Source: G965220205 sp965220205 | GTDB taxonomy: Bacteria > Chloroflexota > Dehalococcoidia > Lucifugimonadales > Australimonadaceae | Assembly (NCBI GenBank): GCA_965220205.1 | Contig: OZ244812.1 | Span: forward strand, 2,170,001 to 2,234,000 | DNA length: 64,000 bases | Direction of reading: 5' to 3' | Part shown: one piece after another, positions 42,366-50,110 of the stretch | Numbering within the stretch: position 1 is the stretch's first letter | How the letters are laid out: each line of letters begins with the position of its first letter | Position numbers and translations under genes: made by a program | The notes under the pieces: generated by a model | What the model was told of the DNA's origin: nothing | The model's database searches: none | The model's input: only the letters and a program-made list of their open reading frames with translations

Positions 42366-43661
42366 ATGACCATCACAGAGCATCGGTCAATCAACATTGC
42401 GGAGCTCGAGTCGAAGAGCGCTGAGGAGCTAATCGACATCATGGGGGAGCGGGGCTTCTCGAACGGGGCCCTCCCGGCGTCCGCGCACCGCGACGAAATC
42501 CTGTATCGCTTGCTCCAAGCCTACGCGGCTGAGCAGGGGCACCAGCTGGCCAGCGGCGTCCTCGAGACCATGCCCGACGGCTACGGGTTCCTCCGGCACA
42601 ATGGCCGGCGTCCCACCCAGAACGACGTCTACGTCTCCCAGTCGCAGGTCCGCCGGTTCAACCTGCGCTCGGGCGACCTCGTGCTCGGACAGGTGCGCGC
42701 CCCCAAGGAGTCCGAGCGCTACTTCGGGCTCACCCGAGTCGAAGCGGTGAACGGACGCGACCCCGACTCGACGCGCCGGCGCACCAATTTCGAGAACGTG
42801 ACGCCCATCTTCCCGGACGTGCAGATCAAGCTCGAGACCGGCAGCAAGGACCTGGCCACGCGCATGATCGACCTGCTGTCGCCAATCGGCCGCGGTCAGC
42901 GCGGGCTCATCGTATCCCCCCCCAAGGCCGGCAAGACGACGCTGCTCAAGCAGATCGCCGCAGGCATCTCCCAGAACTACACCGATATCCACCTCATGGT
43001 CGCGCTCATCGGCGAGCGCCCCGAGGAGGTCACCGACGTCAAGCGCTCGGTCAAGGGCGAAGTATTCAGCTCCACGTTCGACGAGCCGGTGGAGGATCAC
43101 TGCCGCGTCGCCGAGCTCTGCCTGGAGCGCGCGAAACGCCTCGTCGAGGCCGGCCGCGACGTCGTCATCCTGCTCGACAGCATCACGCGGCTGACCCGCG
43201 CCTACAACCTGGCTGTGCCCAGCTCCGGCCGGACGCTCTCCGGCGGCATGGACCCGGTCGCCCTCTACCCGCCCAAACGCTTCTTCGGCGCCGCGCGCAA
43301 CGTCGAGGAGGGCGGCAGCCTCACGATACTGGCCGCTTGCCTCGTCGACACCGGCAGCCGCATGGACGATGTCGTCTACGAGGAGTTCAAGGGCACGGGC
43401 AACATGGAGCTCCACCTCGATCGTAAGCTCGCCGAGCGGCGGACCTTCCCCTCGATCGATATCCAACGCAGCGGCACCCGGCGCGAGGAACTGCTGCTCG
43501 ACGACCTGACGCTGCGCCAGGTCGTCCTGCTCCGCCGCATGAGCACTATGATTGCCACGGACGCGATGAACCCGTTCGAGGCCACCGAGCGCCTCATCGA
43601 GCGCCTCGGCCGCACCAAGCACAACGACGAGTTCCTCGCCACGCTCACCAGAGAGATGTAA
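42366..43661 (+). CDS. rho: Transcription termination factor Rho
   Basis: 431 residues. An N-terminal helical domain leads to the RNA-binding cold-shock fold (GYGFLRHNGRRPTQNDVYVSQSQVRRFNLRSGD), then the RecA-like motor with Walker A SPPKAGKTTLLKQI, Walker B VVILLDSITRLTRAYN and the arginine-finger region. There is no long acidic insertion of the actinobacterial type. The hexamer terminates transcription at C-rich sites. It starts at ATG 42366 after a long leader; hrcA follows under its own promoter. Confidence 0.97.
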   Translation: MTITEHRSINIAELESKSAEELIDIMGERGFSNGALPASAHRDEILYRLLQAYAAEQGHQLASGVLETMPDGYGFLRHNGRRPTQNDVYVSQSQVRRFNLRSGDLVLGQVRAPKESERYFGLTRVEAVNGRDPDSTRRRTNFENVTPIFPDVQIKLETGSKDLATRMIDLLSPIGRGQRGLIVSPPKAGKTTLLKQIAAGISQNYTDIHLMVALIGERPEEVTDVKRSVKGEVFSSTFDEPVEDHCRVAELCLERAKRLVEAGRDVVILLDSITRLTRAYNLAVPSSGRTLSGGMDPVALYPPKRFFGAARNVEEGGSLTILAACLVDTGSRMDDVVYEEFKGTGNMELHLDRKLAERRTFPSIDIQRSGTRREELLLDDLTLRQVVLLRRMSTMIATDAMNPFEATERLIERLGRTKHNDEFLATLTREM

Positions 43662-43686
43662 GGGGCCTCTACCCTCGTGGGGCAGG

Positions 43687-43715
43687 TTGACTGCCTCCCA
43701 GCCCGATGCTACATT
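43687..43715 (+). promoter_or_regulatory. Promoter of hrcA-dnaJ
   Basis: TTGACT (43687-43692), 17-bp spacer, TACATT (43710-43715). The predicted start near 43722 lies a few bases before the CIRCE site, the same geometry as at groES. Confidence 0.75.
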
Positions 43716-43727
43716 CGACAGGTCAAG

Positions 43728-43754
43728 TTAGCACTTGCGATGGCCAACTGCTAA
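43728..43754. promoter_or_regulatory. CIRCE operator (HrcA site) of hrcA-dnaJ
   Basis: TTAGCACTT, 9-bp spacer, AACTGCTAA: 8 of 9 positions pair. The left arm matches the canonical TTAGCACT, the right arm carries the TTAGCAGT variant seen at groES. Lying between promoter and start codon, it gives HrcA autoregulation. Confidence 0.9.
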
Positions 43755-43764
43755 GGGGACAGTC

Positions 43765-44811
43765 ATGCAGCAGCCCCCCACCCTCAACCAGCGCCGTCAG
43801 AACATCCTCGAAATCATCGTCGGGGACTACATCGTGACCGCGTTGCCCGTCGCCTCGCAGCAGATCGCGCTGCGGCACGACCTTCAGGTGAGCTCCGCGA
43901 CGATCCGCAACGACATGGCCGAGCTCGAGGAGATGGGTTACATCACCCGTCCGCACGCCTCGGCTGGCGGCATCCCCGGGGACATGGCCTACCGCTTCTA
44001 CGTTGAGCGCACCTCAGCTCACGCCAGGCCGAGCCGGCGGTTCGAGCAGTCGGTCCTCGGCGCCATTCAGCCGGAATCGGCCGACCCTGACGCCTGGGCG
44101 CAGGCTGCAGTCGAGGTGCTCTCCAGCGCTCTGCACAACGTGGCCGTTGCCACCTCGCCCAAGGTGTGGGAAGCGCGCGTCAAGCAGCTCCAGCTGGTGC
44201 ACCTCCAGGAGCGCCAGGCGCTGCTGGTTCTCGTCCTTCACGACGCCCACGTCCGGCAGCACATGGTCCAGACTGCCCAGCCGCTGAGCCAAGAGGCGCT
44301 TACCGCCCTCTCGAACCGGCTGAACTCGCTCTTGGCCGGACGCACGGCGAACGAGATCCGCACGGCCTGGGACTCCGGCGTCGTCGCCGGGCCGGCAGCC
44401 GACGCTGTCATCGCCGAACTGCTCGCCTTGCTCGATAAGGAGGAGCAGAACCGGCCCGGACGGCAGTACACCGAGGGGCTTCGCCACATGCTCAGCCAGC
44501 CGGAGTTCGAAAACGGCAGGCGCGCGCGGGAGGCCGTCGAAGTTCTCGAGGACGGGGTGGCGCTGCGCCGCGTGATCACCAACGTAGCGCAGGAGGAGGA
44601 ACTCGACGTCATCATCGGCGAGGAGAACCCCCACGAGCCGCTGAAGCCATACTCGGTAGTGCTCGCCCGCTACGGCCGCCCAGGCCACGTGCTCGGCGTC
44701 GTCGGCGCGGTCGGACCGACCCGCATGGACTACGCACGCGCCATCGCCAGCGTCCGGTACTTGGCCGCCTTCCTGAGCGACTTAGTGACCGCGCTCGAAG
44801 ACAACGGATAG
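43765..44811 (+). CDS. hrcA: Heat-inducible transcription repressor HrcA
   Basis: 348 residues from ATG 43765 (AGGGGA upstream); an upstream TTG in frame lies inside the operator and is rejected. The winged-helix N-terminus shows QQIALRHDLQVSSATIRNDMAELEEMGYITRPHASAGGIPGD, the standard HrcA DNA-binding signature (SxATIRxxMxxLExxGyl). A GAF-like domain and C-terminal dimerisation region follow. It represses groESL and its own operon via the two CIRCE sites here; GroEL is needed for its active fold in studied species. dnaJ follows after 15 nt. Confidence 0.95.
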   Translation: MQQPPTLNQRRQNILEIIVGDYIVTALPVASQQIALRHDLQVSSATIRNDMAELEEMGYITRPHASAGGIPGDMAYRFYVERTSAHARPSRRFEQSVLGAIQPESADPDAWAQAAVEVLSSALHNVAVATSPKVWEARVKQLQLVHLQERQALLVLVLHDAHVRQHMVQTAQPLSQEALTALSNRLNSLLAGRTANEIRTAWDSGVVAGPAADAVIAELLALLDKEEQNRPGRQYTEGLRHMLSQPEFENGRRAREAVEVLEDGVALRRVITNVAQEEELDVIIGEENPHEPLKPYSVVLARYGRPGHVLGVVGAVGPTRMDYARAIASVRYLAAFLSDLVTALEDNG

Positions 44812-44826
44812 TTTGTCGCCTCGGCC

Positions 44827-45897
44827 ATGACCACCAAGCGTGACTACTACGACGTGCTCGAGGTCGGCCGGGGCTCCACCGAAGAGGACATCCGCAAGGC
44901 CTTCCGCAAGAAGGCTCTCGAGTTCCACCCCGACCGGAACAAAGCGCCGGACGCTCCCGCGAAGTTCAAAGAGGTCAATGAGGCCTATCAAGTCCTGACC
45001 GACCCGGAGCGGCGTCGCCAGTACGATCGCTTCGGCCACGCAGGCGTCCGCAACGGACCGGGCCAGGGGCCTCAGGACTTCGAGGGGTTCGACCTCTTCG
45101 GCGGCCTGGGTGACATCTTTGGCGACATCTTTGGGGGCGGTTTCGCGCGGTCCAGCGCGCAGGACGGCCGCGACCTGCAAGCCGCGCTCACCATCACTTT
45201 CGCGGAGGCCGCCTTCGGAGTGACGAAGGAGATCGAGGTGACGCGCTCCGAACGGTGCAGCCGCTGCGAGGGCGCCCGCTCCGAGCCGGGCCACGCGAAG
45301 GAGACGTGCGCGAACTGCAAGGGCGCCGGGCGCGTCCGCAGGGCTCAACGGAGCGTCTTCGGGCAGTTCGTCACGGAGGCGGAGTGCAACGTCTGCCGCG
45401 GCGCGGGCGAGACCGTCCCGCACCCCTGCACGCAATGCCACGGCTCGGGGCTCGAGCGGGCCAAGCGGGTGCTCCAAGTCAATGTCCCGGCCGGCGTCCC
45501 GCACGGCGCCCGACTCAACGTTCAAGGCCAGGGCGACAGCGGCGGCTACGGCGGCCGGGCGGGCGACCTCTACGTGAGCATCCGGGTCCAGCCGCATCCT
45601 CTTTTCGAGCGCGAGGATGAAGACGTGCTGTATACGCTGAGCCTGAGCTTCCCGCAAGCCGCGCTAGGCGCCGAACTCGACGTGCCCACGCTCGAGGGCG
45701 CGCACCGGCTCAAAGTCCCCTCGGGCACGCAGAGCGGAGCAGTGTTCCGGCTCAAGGGCCAGGGAATCCCGCACCTCCGAAACGGCAGGCGCGGCGACGA
45801 GCTCGTGACGGTGCGGCTCAGGACCCCCGAAAAGCTCAACAGGCATCAGAAGAAGCTCCTGGAGGACCTCCAGCGCTCGTTCTCAGAGACTGCGTGA
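44827..45897 (+). CDS. dnaJ: Chaperone DnaJ (Hsp40, type I)
   Basis: 356 residues. The J domain (DYYDVLEVGRGSTEEDIRKAFRKKALEFHPDRN) has the HPD motif. A Gly/Phe region (DLFGGLGDIFGDIFGGG) follows, then four zinc-binding repeats starting CSRCEGAR, CANCKGAG, CNVCRGAG and CTQCHGSG; the first is degenerate after its second Cys. The two beta-barrel client domains follow. It stimulates DnaK ATPase and delivers unfolded clients. It is co-transcribed with hrcA, but no dnaK or grpE is next to it. Confidence 0.95.
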   Translation: MTTKRDYYDVLEVGRGSTEEDIRKAFRKKALEFHPDRNKAPDAPAKFKEVNEAYQVLTDPERRRQYDRFGHAGVRNGPGQGPQDFEGFDLFGGLGDIFGDIFGGGFARSSAQDGRDLQAALTITFAEAAFGVTKEIEVTRSERCSRCEGARSEPGHAKETCANCKGAGRVRRAQRSVFGQFVTEAECNVCRGAGETVPHPCTQCHGSGLERAKRVLQVNVPAGVPHGARLNVQGQGDSGGYGGRAGDLYVSIRVQPHPLFEREDEDVLYTLSLSFPQAALGAELDVPTLEGAHRLKVPSGTQSGAVFRLKGQGIPHLRNGRRGDELVTVRLRTPEKLNRHQKKLLEDLQRSFSETA

Positions 45898-45952
45898 TTC
45901 CGCCCTCGCTCCGGCAACCCTCCGCCCGACCTGTCCGACGGACAGCTCGCTG

Positions 45953-46873
45953 ATGCCCCCCGCCCAGTGGATCGAACTGAAAATCGCCGTCCCGTTTGAG
46001 TTCGTCGAACCGGTCGCCGAGCTGTTCCGCCGCTACGGCAAGGGCGGGGTCGCCATCGAGCACGCGGGCGGCTGGGACCCGGACGCGGGCGAGGGGCCGC
46101 CTCCCCGGCCGAGCGCCGTGATCCGGACCTACATGCCCAAGACGCCGGCCTACCACTCAAACCGCGAGATGGTGCATATCGGCTTGCAGCTCGTGGGCAA
46201 GATCACCGACCTGCCCGAGCTCGAGGAGCGCGACATCGCCGAGCGGGAGTGGGAGGAGGCCTGGAAGGCGCACTTCACTCCCCTGCGCGTCGGCAAGCGG
46301 CTGGCGATCCGCGCGCCCTGGCATCGTGAGGAAGACGACCCGCCGGGCGGCCACGCGGACGACGTAGTCATCGTGATTGACCCCGGCCTGGCCTTCGGCA
46401 CCGGGCACCACCCCACTACCCACCGGACGCTCGAAAGCATGGAGCGCCTGCTGCGTCCAGGACAGCGGGTGCTCGATGTGGGCGCGGGATCCGGGATCCT
46501 GAGCGTCGGCGCGGCGAAGCTCGGCGCCGAGAAGGTCATCGGCGTCGAGATCGACAAGGTCGCGCTCAAAGCGGGGCGTACGAACCTGCGCGCGAACGGG
46601 GTCTCGGGCATAGCCCGCGTCTACGCCGGCACGCTGCCGTCCGCACACGTGCCGGAGGGCTGGGCTGACCTCGTCCTCGCGAACGTGAACTCGGTGGCGC
46701 TCGCAAATCTCGCGTCCGAGCTGCGCCGCGCCCTCAAGCAGGGAGGGTGGCTCGTCGGTGCGGGCATCCTCCAAGAGCGATTGGCCTCGGTGGAGGATGC
46801 ATTCGCGCAGGTTGGCCTCGACGTCCAAGAGCGCCTGTACGACGACGACTGGGTGGCGCTGATCGCGCGGTGA
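45953..46873 (+). CDS. prmA: Ribosomal protein L11 methyltransferase
   Basis: 306 residues. The N-terminal substrate-recognition domain begins WIELKIAVPFEFVEPVAELF; the linker EREWEEAWKAHFTPLRVGKRLAIRAPW is diagnostic. The catalytic domain contains IDPGLAFGTGHHPTT, motif I VLDVGAGSGILSVGAAKLG and the VLANVN variant of the NPPY position. It trimethylates L11. It lies 55 bp after dnaJ, a frequent dnaJ-prmA neighbourhood in bacteria; whether they share a transcript is uncertain. Confidence 0.93.
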   Translation: MPPAQWIELKIAVPFEFVEPVAELFRRYGKGGVAIEHAGGWDPDAGEGPPPRPSAVIRTYMPKTPAYHSNREMVHIGLQLVGKITDLPELEERDIAEREWEEAWKAHFTPLRVGKRLAIRAPWHREEDDPPGGHADDVVIVIDPGLAFGTGHHPTTHRTLESMERLLRPGQRVLDVGAGSGILSVGAAKLGAEKVIGVEIDKVALKAGRTNLRANGVSGIARVYAGTLPSAHVPEGWADLVLANVNSVALANLASELRRALKQGGWLVGAGILQERLASVEDAFAQVGLDVQERLYDDDWVALIAR

Positions 46874-46961
46874 CGGCCGCGGGCGCGCAGGGTCCGCCAA
46901 ATCGGGTAGGATTCCGAGCGGCGGCGCATGCGCCGCACGACGCGCGCAGGGAGAACGAGAC

Positions 46962-47957
46962 ATGTCGACGACGCTTCAGCTCAGCCTCGCGTTCGGCCCG
47001 AACCCCCGGAGTGAGCCGGTCCTCAACGGCGCCGTGCAGGCGGAGGGCATCGAGTTCGCCTGCAGCCGCGTCCCCGCTGGCGAGCTGTTCCACCGACAGC
47101 TAACGCACCAAGAGTTCGACGTGTCGGAGATGTCGATCTCGACACTACTCATCATCACCGCGCAGGGGAACACGAACTGGGTCGGTCTCCCGATCTTCAC
47201 GACTCGCCAGTTCTTCGGGACGATGGCCATCGCCCGGGACGGCGCGGGCATCGACCGGCCCGAGGACATGAAGGGCAAGCGCGTGGGCGTGAACGAGTAC
47301 CAGCAGACTGCGGCGCTGTGGTCGCGGGGCTTCTTCGAGCACGAATACGGCGTCGGCTCCCGCGACGTGGAGTGGTGGATGGAGCGCACGCCCGAATATT
47401 CCCACGGGGGCGCCACGGGCTTCACGCCTCCGGACGGGGTGCGAATGCACTACATCCCCGAGCGCACGAGCATGGGCGAGATGATGATGAAAGGGGAGCT
47501 CGACGCCATCCAGCACTACTTCTGGGGCGGCGGCATCAACCGCAGCACCGTCGATCTGGTCAAGCAGCCCGGGATGCATCGCATCTTCCCCGATCCGCTC
47601 GCCGAGAGCTCCCGCTACTACCAGAAAACGGGCATCTTTCCGTTCAACCACACCGTCATCATGCGCCGCTCCATCTACGAACAGCACCCCTGGGCCGCCC
47701 GCAACATCCTCGAAGCGTTCGAGAAGGCGAAGCAGCACTCCTATCAGCGCACGAGGGACGGCAACCAGCCCTGGCTGGTCACTGGCCTGCTGCCGCGCGA
47801 GTCCGAGGGCCCGCTGGCGACCGACCTATTCCCGTACGGGCTCTCGGCCAACCGGACGGTGATCGAAGCGGCGATGCAGTACTCGCACGAGCAAGGGCTC
47901 ACGCCGCGCGTGCTCACGCCCGAGGAGATCTACGCGCCGACGCTGCTGGACAGCTGA
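46962..47957 (+). CDS. Pht5/NMT1-like periplasmic-binding-fold protein, copy 1
   Basis: 331 residues. The fold and sequence resemble 4,5-dihydroxyphthalate decarboxylase and NMT1/THI5-like solute-binding proteins: FDVSEMSISTLLI, KGKRVGVNEYQQTAALWSRGFFEHEYGV and HPWAARNILEAFEKAKQ. There is no signal peptide or lipobox and no permease or ATPase gene near it, so a cytoplasmic enzyme or sensor is more likely than an ABC transport receptor. A clear paralogue lies at 54252-55223, sharing the FD(V/L)SE, VG(V/T)xYQQTA and HPWAA blocks. Relatives are commonly labelled ABC transporter substrate-binding protein. Confidence 0.78.
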   Translation: MSTTLQLSLAFGPNPRSEPVLNGAVQAEGIEFACSRVPAGELFHRQLTHQEFDVSEMSISTLLIITAQGNTNWVGLPIFTTRQFFGTMAIARDGAGIDRPEDMKGKRVGVNEYQQTAALWSRGFFEHEYGVGSRDVEWWMERTPEYSHGGATGFTPPDGVRMHYIPERTSMGEMMMKGELDAIQHYFWGGGINRSTVDLVKQPGMHRIFPDPLAESSRYYQKTGIFPFNHTVIMRRSIYEQHPWAARNILEAFEKAKQHSYQRTRDGNQPWLVTGLLPRESEGPLATDLFPYGLSANRTVIEAAMQYSHEQGLTPRVLTPEEIYAPTLLDS

Positions 47958-47975
47958 CGTTGCTAGGGCGAGCCG

Positions 47976-48989
47976 CTACTCGGGCTTCGGGGCCCGCGCC
48001 ATCAGCTCGAAGACGGCGGCCTGCGGCGACGCGCCGTCGAACAGCACCCGGCTCGTCATCTCCGTAATCGGCATCTCGATCCCGAGTGCGCGCGCCATTT
48101 CGAGCGCTGGGGGCGTCGTCGTCACGCCCTCGGCCACCTCGCCGCCCAGCGACTCGATGGCCTCCGCCAGCGTCCGCCCTTCCGCCAGCGCCACGCCGAC
48201 GCGGTGGTTGCGGCTCAGACTGCTGTAGCAGGTCGCAACGAGGTCGCCCAGCCCGGCGTTGCCCGCGAACGTCAACAGCTGAGCGCCCGCCGCGACGCCG
48301 AGGCGAGTAATCTCCGCCAGGCCCCGCGCCGTCAGCGCGGCCTTCGCGTTGTCCCCGAGGCCCATGCCGTCGCAGATGCCCGCCGCGATGGCGATCGGGT
48401 TCTTCAGCGCGCCCGCCATCTCCGTGCCGATTACATCCGTGTTCGTGTACACCCGGAACGTCGACGAGTTCAGCAGGCGTTGCGCCTCCTCGGCCGCATC
48501 CCGGTCCGCGGACGCCACCGCAGTCGACGTCGGCATGCCCTGGACAACCTCGCGCGCCAGGTTGGGGCCCGACAGCACGCAATGGCGCCCGTCGACGCCC
48601 AGCTCCTCGGCGAGCACCGTGCTCATCCGCTTGAGCGTCCCGCTCTCCAGCCCCTTGCAGGCCGACACGACTACGGCGTCCCCCGAGATGTCTGGCGATG
48701 CCCGGCGAGCGTTCTCACGGAGCGTGTTGCTCGGCACGGCGAACAACACCACCAGCGCCCCGGACAGTCCCGCAGCCCAATCGGCGGTCACCCGGAGCGT
48801 ATCGGGGAACCGGTGGCCGGGCAGCCGGTCTGCCAGCTCTCGCGCTGACTCCAGCCCGGCGGCCTCGGCGGCGGTGCGGGCGAGCAGACGCACGTCGATC
48901 CCTCGGCGCGCCATGATCAGCCCCAGCGTTACGCCCCACGAGGTCGTGCCCACTACCGTCGCGGGGCCTGGTTGCGCTGAAGAGGTCAT
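47976..48989 (-). CDS. gpsA: Glycerol-3-phosphate dehydrogenase [NAD(P)+]
   Basis: 337 residues. It reduces dihydroxyacetone phosphate to glycerol 3-phosphate for membrane lipids. CKGLESGTLKRMSTVLAEEL, LSGPNLAREV and the catalytic-lysine region GALKNPIAIAAGICDGMGLGDNAKAALTARGLAEI are normal. The dinucleotide motif is unusual: VVGTTSWGVTLG replaces GAGSWGTALA, losing two of three conserved glycines but keeping SWG. Overall length and other motifs suggest a working enzyme with altered cofactor binding. It converges on the Pht5-like gene with a gap of only 18 bp. Confidence 0.92.
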   Translation of the reverse strand: MTSSAQPGPATVVGTTSWGVTLGLIMARRGIDVRLLARTAAEAAGLESARELADRLPGHRFPDTLRVTADWAAGLSGALVVLFAVPSNTLRENARRASPDISGDAVVVSACKGLESGTLKRMSTVLAEELGVDGRHCVLSGPNLAREVVQGMPTSTAVASADRDAAEEAQRLLNSSTFRVYTNTDVIGTEMAGALKNPIAIAAGICDGMGLGDNAKAALTARGLAEITRLGVAAGAQLLTFAGNAGLGDLVATCYSSLSRNHRVGVALAEGRTLAEAIESLGGEVAEGVTTTPPALEMARALGIEMPITEMTSRVLFDGASPQAAVFELMARAPKPE

Positions 48990-49025
48990 GCCGTGATTCT
49001 ATCGCCCCCGCCGAGACGCTCAAGG

Positions 49026-49679
49026 CTAGGACCGGCGGGCCTCAACGCTCTCGCTCTCGGATTTCGACCGCAGCGCCTTCACGAGCTGGAAGACCAGCGT
49101 CCCGAGCGCGGCCAAGACCAAGACGTTGCCGACGTCCCACCGAACAGCAGCGTGGTCAGCAGCGTAGCGAAACTCCCCAGGCAAGTAACGATGCCAGCCC
49201 GGGCGCCGGTAGAGGTGCGCCGCCCCCTGACGGTCCCTCCGAGACCTGACTCGCACGCTGCGCGGCAGACGCTCGCCATAGACCGCCAGCAGCCGGTCGC
49301 GGAGCTCGCCTACGGTCTGCCTCGCGAAACCCGCGAGCGCGTCCTCGTCGCCTCGAAACTTGAGCCCGGCAAGCAACAGCAACGGGTCATTCCCGACGAG
49401 TCGCTCGTAGGCCGCGCGTGCGTCTACCATGCGGTCGTCCCGAGGCTCGATCAGGTACCAGTAGCGCCCGGCCTGCGCCGGCTGCTGAAGGGAGTCGTAG
49501 ACCTCCGCGAGCCGTTCCCGCAGCAACAGGTCGTCGGGGTGCTCGAAGACGAGCGTGTGCAACCGGTCGCGAGCCTTCCCGAGGTCCCCGCCCGCGACAT
49601 CGACGCCCACCCTAGCGAGTATGCTTTCCTTGGACACTTTCACGCCCCTTACGCTTGACCTCGCCTCGTCCGTATCCAA
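49026..49679 (-). CDS. DUF6584-like TPR-type protein
   Basis: 217 residues. The N-terminal 60 residues form paired helices like a TPR unit (GGDLGKARDRLHTLVFEHPDDLLLRERLAEVYDSL), followed by DPLLLLAGLKFRGDEDALAGFARQTV, resembling DUF6584. One hydrophobic segment near the C-terminus (NVLVLAALGTLVFQLVKAL) precedes a basic tail, so the protein may be membrane-anchored. The start is uncertain: ATG 49679, or GTG at about 49637 (VSKESILARV). It lies 36 bp upstream of gpsA on the same strand. Function unknown. Confidence 0.65.
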   Translation of the reverse strand: MDTDEARSSVRGVKVSKESILARVGVDVAGGDLGKARDRLHTLVFEHPDDLLLRERLAEVYDSLQQPAQAGRYWYLIEPRDDRMVDARAAYERLVGNDPLLLLAGLKFRGDEDALAGFARQTVGELRDRLLAVYGERLPRSVRVRSRRDRQGAAHLYRRPGWHRYLPGEFRYAADHAAVRWDVGNVLVLAALGTLVFQLVKALRSKSESESVEARRS

Positions 49680-49753
49680 GCGGCCGGGCCCGACGGTTGT
49701 CGGGAGTCTATCGTGTGAGTGTTGGCGAGCGCCAACCGGCGCAGGAGGCGGCT

Positions 49754-50110
49754 ATGCGGATCACCCGCGTCTACACAGGCGACGACAACCTCTCGCATTT
49801 CGAAGACGTCGAGTTGGAGTTCGCCCCCAACCTCGGCGGCCGGCTCCCCCGCGCGATGGTCCAGCCCGCGCGCGACGTCGGCTTCAACGCCCAGCCCGCG
49901 GGCAGCGAGGACGTGATGCACAACGCGCCGGAACGCCGGTTCGTCGTCTTCATCTCCGGCCGTGTGAAAGTCGAGCTCTCCGACGACGAAAGCCGCATCG
50001 TGGGCGCGGGAGACGTCGTTCTGTTCGAGGACACGACAGGCGGCGGCCATCTGCTCGCGCCCATCGGCGACGAGCCACGGTATTCGATGTTCGTCGGGTT
50101 GGGGAGCTAA
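49754..50110 (+). CDS. Cupin-domain protein
   Basis: 118 residues from ATG 49754 with GGAGG 5-6 nt upstream; the frame is open further upstream but without similarity. A single small beta-barrel is suggested: HNAPERRFVVFISGRVKVELSDDE, then GDVVLFEDTTGGGHLL, matching cupin motifs 1 and 2 with only part of the metal-binding His/Glu set. It could bind a small ligand or be an isomerase or dioxygenase relative. Its TAA overlaps the thrS stop tail-to-tail by 3 nt. Confidence 0.75.
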   Translation: MRITRVYTGDDNLSHFEDVELEFAPNLGGRLPRAMVQPARDVGFNAQPAGSEDVMHNAPERRFVVFISGRVKVELSDDESRIVGAGDVVLFEDTTGGGHLLAPIGDEPRYSMFVGLGS

